Part shown: positions 58,838 to 64,000 of the stretch, in pieces | Numbering within the stretch: the stretch's first letter is position 1 | Layout: the number at the start of each line of letters is the position of its first letter | Assembly (NCBI RefSeq): GCF_964656455.1 | Contig: NC_135722.1 | Span: forward strand, 88,159,313-88,223,312 | DNA from: Halichoerus grypus | Lineage: Eukaryota > Chordata > Mammalia > Carnivora > Phocidae | DNA length: 64,000 nt | Reading direction: 5' to 3' | The notes under the pieces: generated by a model | What the model was told of the DNA's origin: nothing | The model's database searches: none | The model's input: only the letters and a program-made list of their open reading frames with translations | Program-made: the position numbers and the translations under genes

Positions 58838-60376
58838 GTGTGTTTTGTTGATGGGAAAAGAGAGGGATGGAATCAGACTTTTGGGTGAGGTTAGTTTTCT
58901 CAGCTGTAGAGATAGACATTATGACTAACCGCACTTCGGTCAGCCCCTGCAGATGGTTGCAGACGTCTGCTAGAACAATCGTAGACCCATGCCAAGTCTT
59001 CCCCATCTCCCAGCTTTTGACACAGCCATCTTGGTCGTAGGACAGTGGTTCCCAAACTTGTTTGCACACGAGATTCAGGAACTTCAAAAAATTCCACAGC
59101 CCAGGCCGTGTCCCAGGCCCATGAAGTTGCAATTCCTGGTAATTCCAAAGCACAGTCAAGCTTGGAAAACAGTATGAGAGTCATTCTGGGCCATCACTGG
59201 ATGAACTCAGTGAGCTACATTCCTTGGAATTTAACTGATTGCTCTTTTCTTTTCCATGTGCTTTGGTGAAATGTGTTTATGCTTGGGTGTTCTCATCTGA
59301 AAGGGTTTATTCAGGAATGTAAGGGGACTGGAGTTGTCAAAAAGGACAAATGACTGGAGAACACTTAAGCCTCCAGCAAGCAACGTTTCCTGAACAATTG
59401 AGAGCAGAGAGAACACTTTTCTCTCGAGTAAGAGCATCGCCGTTTGCTGCTTCCAGCCCAGTGACACCCACATCTTAGAGTCTTGTGACTGCACCTCCAA
59501 ACCTTTTCTCATGTGTATACTACTTCACCACAAAACTCGTCTGACAGCAATGCCCAACATCCTCTTAGGATCACAAAGCAGAATCAAGTGAATTCTGACC
59601 CCTGGGTTTTGTAGCATCTCATAAAGTCATCTTCTAGGTTGAAGGGGGCAGGGTCGGGGTGGGGGGGACCTGGACAGCAGGTGCGATGTGAACAGCACAG
59701 CCTGCCTGCCGTCCTCTGAGCTCCGAGGGCACCACGCTGGTGTAGTCATGTTCAACCTCAGCCACGCGGGAAGAGCATGTCTTGTCTGTTCTCAGACGCT
59801 ACTCCACACTTGCACAGCGTCTGGTATAATGAAATCAGGCGCCTGATAATGCTGTTATGACTAAGGACCATTTGAATGGCTTACTATTACTAGTTGCTAT
59901 GATTATGACTAGCCATAGTTAGCGAAGATAAAAATGATTAATTCTAATGCCTCAAGTCAGTCACGACAGGGAAGAGCAGGGATAGGTGAGTGCAATCTCC
60001 GAATGCACATGACTTTGTTCTTATTGTTATGAAAGATGTCATTCTGTTCCTTGGTCCTGGGCTTAAAAAAAAAAAAAAGTCTCATGAAAGTAAGGCAGTG
60101 AGAGAGGAGATTTATGAGTCTCTGTCTGAATAGAGGGTGGAGACTATTCCTGTGTTACTTTTTGGCTGATGGTAGTGATCTCCTAGCTTGGATAGGGATG
60201 TTGAGTGTGAGGGGGAGTGTTACGGAAAGTGCCCCGAGACATGCCTTTACAGGCTGGTGCTTCCTAAACCTGTAAATCAGAGAACATCCTCAGGTGAGTT
60301 CAGATCCTTCAGTGTCCTCGCTTGGGCACGAGGGAAAGCCTGACCTGCTGGATCTTCCTTTGATCTTTCTCCTCAG
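58838..60376 (+). other. ETS1: ETS1 intron 2 (1.5 kb)
   Basis: This is a phase 1 intron from donor GTGTGT to acceptor TTTCTCCTCAG. It contains a degraded MER5A-like element at about 59040-59180 and a G-rich stretch with G-quadruplex potential at 59645-59669. The rest, including about 59200-59640 and 59700-60360, shows nothing I recognise. Confidence 0.93.
59040..59180 (+). repeat. MER5A-like DNA transposon fragment
   Basis: Begins cagtggttcccaaacttgtt, then ccacagcccaggccgtgtcc caggcccatgaagttgcaat, a diverged MER5A pattern. Confidence 0.65.
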
Positions 60377-60577
60377 ACCCCCGGCAGTGGACAGAAACCC
60401 ACGTTCGGGACTGGGTGATGTGGGCTGTGAATGAGTTCAGCCTGAAAGGTGTGGACTTCCAGAAGTTCTGTATGAATGGAGCGGCCCTCTGTGCACTCGG
60501 GAAAGACTGCTTTCTCGAACTGGCCCCAGACTTCGTTGGGGACATCTTGTGGGAACATCTCGAGATCCTGCAGAAAG
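60377..60577 (+). CDS. ETS1: ETS1 coding exon 3 (codons 68-134, Pointed domain)
   Basis: This 201-nt exon encodes most of the Pointed (PNT/SAM-like) domain, from [20 protein letters not shown] to [11 protein letters not shown]. The domain is a helical bundle used in protein contacts, not DNA binding. The residues reported as the ERK2 docking surface are present: Leu114, Leu116 and Phe120, in the segment FLELAPDF. The aromatic and hydrophobic core residues (Trp72, Trp80, Trp83, Phe88, Trp126) are also intact. The acceptor is TTTCTCCTCAG. The donor G|GTAACA has only a moderate match at +5. Both ends are phase 1, so the frame joins exon 2 and exon 4 cleanly. I see no stop or frameshift and, from memory, no difference from human in this exon. 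Confidence 0.98.
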
Positions 60578-60917
60578 GTAACAGGGTGGGGACAGAGCGA
60601 GGAGGAAGCCGTGTGGGGTTGTTGCAGCAGGGTGGGGGAGCAAACCCCAGGGCAGGACGTCAATGTCGTTACGTATGGGTGTCCGATCACAGCGTATATA
60701 CGGTCTCCGGAGACACGTCGGGCAGGCCTGGAGCAGGTGCTCAATAAATGTCAGTTTCTTTTTCTTTTATGTATTGGAGGTTCAGATTTTAATATTTCGC
60801 AAGATTGCACTCCCGAAGCTTCTCGGGATGCAGAATTCTGATCCCAGTCCTTACCTTAGACTCATGGGCTGTTCGAGCAGTGTCAGCAACCAGCTCCCAA
60901 GACAGATCGTTGGTTTT

Positions 60918-60960
60918 TCGTTTTTGTTGTTGTTTTTTTTGTTGTTGTTTTTGTTTTTTG
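60918..60960 (+). repeat. (GTT)n/(GTTTT)n simple repeat
   Basis: T-rich run with GTT units. Confidence 0.9.
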
Positions 60961-61949
60961 CCCCTGACCATCTTAATACACATTCCCTTGATCCATGGCA
61001 GTGTGATACCTGTCCACCTCCACAAGAGAGCTTAGCTTCTCAGAGCTAATTGCTAAGACTGGCTTCTCTGCCCACTCCCGGGGGGTGGGGGGATTGCTGC
61101 GATGTGGGCTACCTTTTTCATCTGCAGCAGAACTGGGGGTTGTATCAGGACACCGTGTTGCAACCTTGTAATGACATGGCCTCCCCTCCCAGCCTCTTCC
61201 AACCTTTTTGGACCAAGTGACTCATGTACCACAGTCCTGGCTGAGTATAGAAACAGCAACAGGCGGCAAACCTGGGTGTTTTTGCACTTATTTTTCTGAA
61301 TTTCTTCTTAAAATAAATTGCAGTTACCAGCAGTCCTCGGTGGCCTCCAGCTGACTGTAAGCCTAGAAGCTCGTTGCCCTCTCTGACCCAGGCCCACCCT
61401 TTCCCTGTGGTCACCAGCTCCAAGCCTGGACGCAGATGCTGGGGGGCAGGGAGCAAAGCTCCAGATTAGCACTTTTGTTCCATATAATACCTTCCTTTGT
61501 GTAAGGATATTTTCCACTCCGCAATGCTCAGGAGAGCCCCAAATTAGATTCCTCTGGGCCCAGAAGTGTTATCTTTCTTCCTTCTCTTCAGCGTCTGCTG
61601 GAAAATAAATAAATAAACACAGTCCAGAACTAGGTGAATCTTGCTGAGGCTGCCTCCGCTGAGGACTGCAGGGCACAGGCTTCCCGAAGCACCGACGGGG
61701 TGTCCGTGTTAACTGCACAAACACCCACTCCTACGGGGTGACATGAGTGACCTGTTTATAGAGGGAAAAGATAGGGCAGGCTTATAACAGATCTGATGTA
61801 ACTGTTGGCGTATAAACACAACAGTGGATTCTACCGGACTGTGTAACCCAAATATATCCCACTAATATGCTCTTCCCCTCTGTTTATCTCCATGGAGCGA
61901 CCAGGTGTGCCGGAGTGTCTGTGATCACAGTTATGACTAATAACTGTGG

Positions 61950-62110
61950 AGCAGCTCCTTGTTTCCCGAGTGCTTTCCGATGCATTTTCTTGTTGGATTC
62001 TCAAAACAGCCCAGTGAGATAAGAGGACCATGTACTGTTGGTGTCCTCATCTGTAAAATGAGGGCAGATTAGGTGGTTTCCTCAAGATCACTCATTTCCT
62101 TAAAGTTGGT
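61950..62110 (-). repeat. MIR-type fragment
   Basis: The right part reads cagcccagtgagataagagg (62006 onward), then tcctcatctgtaaaatgagg and a cctcaagatcactcattt stretch. The mixed motifs make orientation less sure. Confidence 0.6.
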
Positions 62111-63402
62111 CTTTTCGATTTAACTTCCTGCCCTGCGTTCTTTGAATAACAATATGGACTCCCGGGGGTGGGAGCGTCTGGGCCCCTAAGACAGGTGTGG
62201 CCTACCTTCCTGCAAAGGAAAAGGTTTAAGGGAATTTAGGCCAATCGGGAAATCATTGAGAATGTTGGAGGACAAAAGTCCTGTCATCCCACCCATTTGC
62301 TACTGGGAGAGGCAGTAGGAACCGTCTCTCTTGAGATCCCTGAAGAGCCCAGCTCGAGGTTTGTATGGAGGCTACAGCTTTTGTTCTGTAATTAAACTAG
62401 AGCAACACAGCCCCAGAACATAGCTCTTTGGGGTGGGGTGGAAGGCCAAAGGTACAGGGATGTTTCAATCTGATAAGCTGCTAAAACAAAGTTTAATCAT
62501 TTTATCTCAGTTGGGAACTGTTTTTCTGTGCAGGTATAAACTTGTTTTCCCAGCAGCCTCTGCTCCCAACAAGCTATCAGATATCCAAGGAAAAACCCAA
62601 GCCAACATTCCCTCTGTATGTCTGAGTCTTACAGTGAAATAGAATCAGAGCACTCCATACAATGGTCGAGGTCACACCATTGGATTCCAGGGTAACGAGA
62701 GGATCCTCGAGCTCACCTTAGTTCAGTGGAGAGCCTGTCTGTGCTTTGTTAGCTTCACCCACATTCCATTCTCATGCCAAGGGGAGTTGGCATCGGGTTG
62801 CCAATAGCAGTTGGTGATAACTGTTCTCTGTCTTCACGTGAGCCCTGCCATAGCCACCAAATAGTCACCTTACCAGTGTCTGGTTCTTCTCTGGGCCTAC
62901 ACTTAAAATCTGGGGGTGATGGAAAAAAAAACACAACACAAAAACCAGACATCTGTTAGAAGTGGGGGCTCTAAAATCTAACTACCTAAAGATTGTAATG
63001 TATTTCCGAAAAAAATTTTGGAACCAATCAGTTCGAGTGTTGGGGACCGATTCGGGTAACTTCCCAAGACGTCTCAAAACCTCTGATGGTAACGTGGTGC
63101 ACGCATGCATCAGAACGAGGGTGGGATGCCTTCCCAAGCCTTAGAGATTACTCACTGGTGCTGCTTCCAAGATATTAAATCCCATTTTGCAGCTACTGAA
63201 GTAATAGACTTAGCCATACTTTTGTGATCTCATCTCTAGACAAGGCCCCAGTCAGGGTAGACTCAGACACCCGCTCAGTTAATGAACATGCCGATTTCTT
63301 AGAAGAGGGACTGAGATCATTGCAGTCCTTGTGTCCAAGGTCCTTTTAGGCCAAACGCTACTTGCCTGTTGACCTCTTTGCTTGGTTCTCTGCCTGTTAC
63401 AG

Positions 63403-63480
63403 AGGATGTGAAACCATATCAAGTGAACGGAGTCAACCCTACCTATCCAGAATCCCGCTATACCTCGGATTACTTCATTA
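63403..63480 (+). CDS. ETS1: ETS1 coding exon 4 (codons 135-160 plus first base of codon 161)
   Basis: This 78-nt exon encodes the end of the Pointed domain and the start of the acidic linker leading to the transactivation region: [20 protein letters not shown] followed by TSDYFI. The acceptor is CTGTTACAG and the donor A|GTAAGT is a perfect consensus. It is phase 1 at both ends (78 nt, 26 codons). Residue 148 is Thr, where I recall Ala in human. The next exon, expected to continue SYGIEHAQ in other mammals, lies beyond the window. An antisense CAN-SINE begins 121 bp after the donor. Confidence 0.96.
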
Positions 63481-64000
63481 GTAAGTTCATCTTCCACTCC
63501 TCTCTCGTTTTGCTTGCTAGCGTGGGAACCTAGGAAAGGATTCCTGTCCCAGATGATCTCAGGCTCCTTTGTGGTAATTCTGTGGAAAGTGGTATTTTCT
63601 TTTTTTTTTTTTTATTTTTTTTATTTTTTTTAAAGATTTTATTTATTTATTTATTTATTTGACAGAGAGAGAATGAGAGAGAAAGCACATGAGAGGGGGA
63701 GGGTCAGAGGGAGAAGCAGACTCCCTGCCGAGCAGGGAGCCCGATGCGGGACTCGATCCCGGGACTCCAGGATCATGACCTGAGCCGAAGGCAGTCGCTT
63801 AACCAACTGAGCCACCCAGGCGCCCTGAAAGTGGTATTTTCTTAAATGTGGCCTCTTTGTTATTAATTTTGTTATTCCCACGAGGCATGAGGCTTCAACC
63901 TATTTACATGTTGGTATTTTTATTAACCTGCCAACTCCTACACACCAGGATCTCTCCCGATATCTTCAGCATGAAAGTCATGCAGAGGGACTACAACTTG
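63481..64000 (+). other. ETS1: Start of ETS1 intron 4 (continues past window end)
   Basis: The intron opens with GTAAGT and is cut by the window end. Within the first 520 bp it holds one complete antisense CAN-SINE (63602-63826). The last 170 bases show nothing else. Confidence 0.9.
63602..63826 (-). mobile_element. CAN-SINE in ETS1 intron 4, antisense to the gene
   Basis: T-rich tail (63602-63660), GA-rich middle, gggactcgatcccgggactc region and head gagccacccaggcgccc. The duplication gaaagtggtattttctt is identical at 63585-63601 and 63827-63843, so the insertion is fairly recent. Confidence 0.96.

Larger units (their letters stand above)
60578..63402 (+). other. ETS1: ETS1 intron 3 (2.8 kb)
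   Basis: This is a phase 1 intron from donor GTAACA to acceptor CTCTGCCTGTTACAG. It contains a short GTT-rich simple repeat (60918-60960), a minus-strand MIR at about 61950-62110 and a short A-rich AAAT repeat near 61606-61618. The fragment around 60725-60750 resembles the tail of a MIR or L2 (tgctcaataaatgt). The remainder is unrecognised unique sequence. Confidence 0.93.

Noticed and set aside
1..64000. CRISPR arrays, operons, bacterial promoters, phage or plasmid features
   Set aside because: The window is vertebrate nuclear DNA. The only regularly repeated motifs are microsatellites and dispersed retroposons.

Overview
This is mammalian nuclear DNA, almost certainly from a caniform carnivore. 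The diagnostic feature is a set of eight tRNA-Lys-derived CAN-SINEs (ends reading ggcgcctgggtggctcagt or its complement). Most are flanked by clear target-site duplications. The long forms, with a CT-rich segment and (AAAT)n tail, look to me more like bear, seal or mustelid copies than dog SINEC_Cf, but that sub-call rests on memory. Nothing is bacterial, and I see no CRISPR array, operon or intact mobile-element ORF.

The only protein-coding gene I can support is the 5' part of ETS1, on the + strand. A CpG-island promoter lies at about 25.64-26.28 kb. Coding exon 1 is 26396-26477 (start MKAAVDLKPTLTIIKTEK), followed by a 32.2 kb intron 1. Exon 2 (58718-58837) carries the Thr38 MAP-kinase site, exon 3 (60377-60577) carries most of the Pointed (PNT) domain, and exon 4 is 63403-63480. 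The window ends in intron 4, so the transactivation, autoinhibitory and ETS DNA-binding regions lie beyond it. The reading frame joins without a break across all three introns, and every intron has GT-AG ends.

Layout: 1-25.6 kb is non-coding. In mammals with a long ETS1 isoform it would be intron of that isoform, whose upstream first exon I do not find here. It holds seven of the eight CAN-SINEs (all between 4.1 and 14.2 kb), a minus-strand L1, MIR and L2 fossils, and two long polypyrimidine microsatellites, one with 15 uninterrupted GGAA units on the minus strand. From 14.1 to 63.6 kb I find no CAN-SINE at all; this stretch contains the promoter and all of introns 1-3 and is filled mainly by ancient repeats (MIR, L2, L3/CR1, MER5A, old L1).

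Points for a second look: a 47-bp near-perfect direct repeat 1.08 kb apart whose left copy abuts a 17-bp tandem duplication; an L1 with an internal inversion (twin priming); a 108-bp L1 tail with a possible 3' transduction; the GGAA microsatellite upstream of an ETS-family gene; an antisense CAN-SINE about 120 bp downstream of exon 4; and an L1 fossil ending about 30 bp before the exon 2 acceptor. I did not find a previously undescribed biological system.
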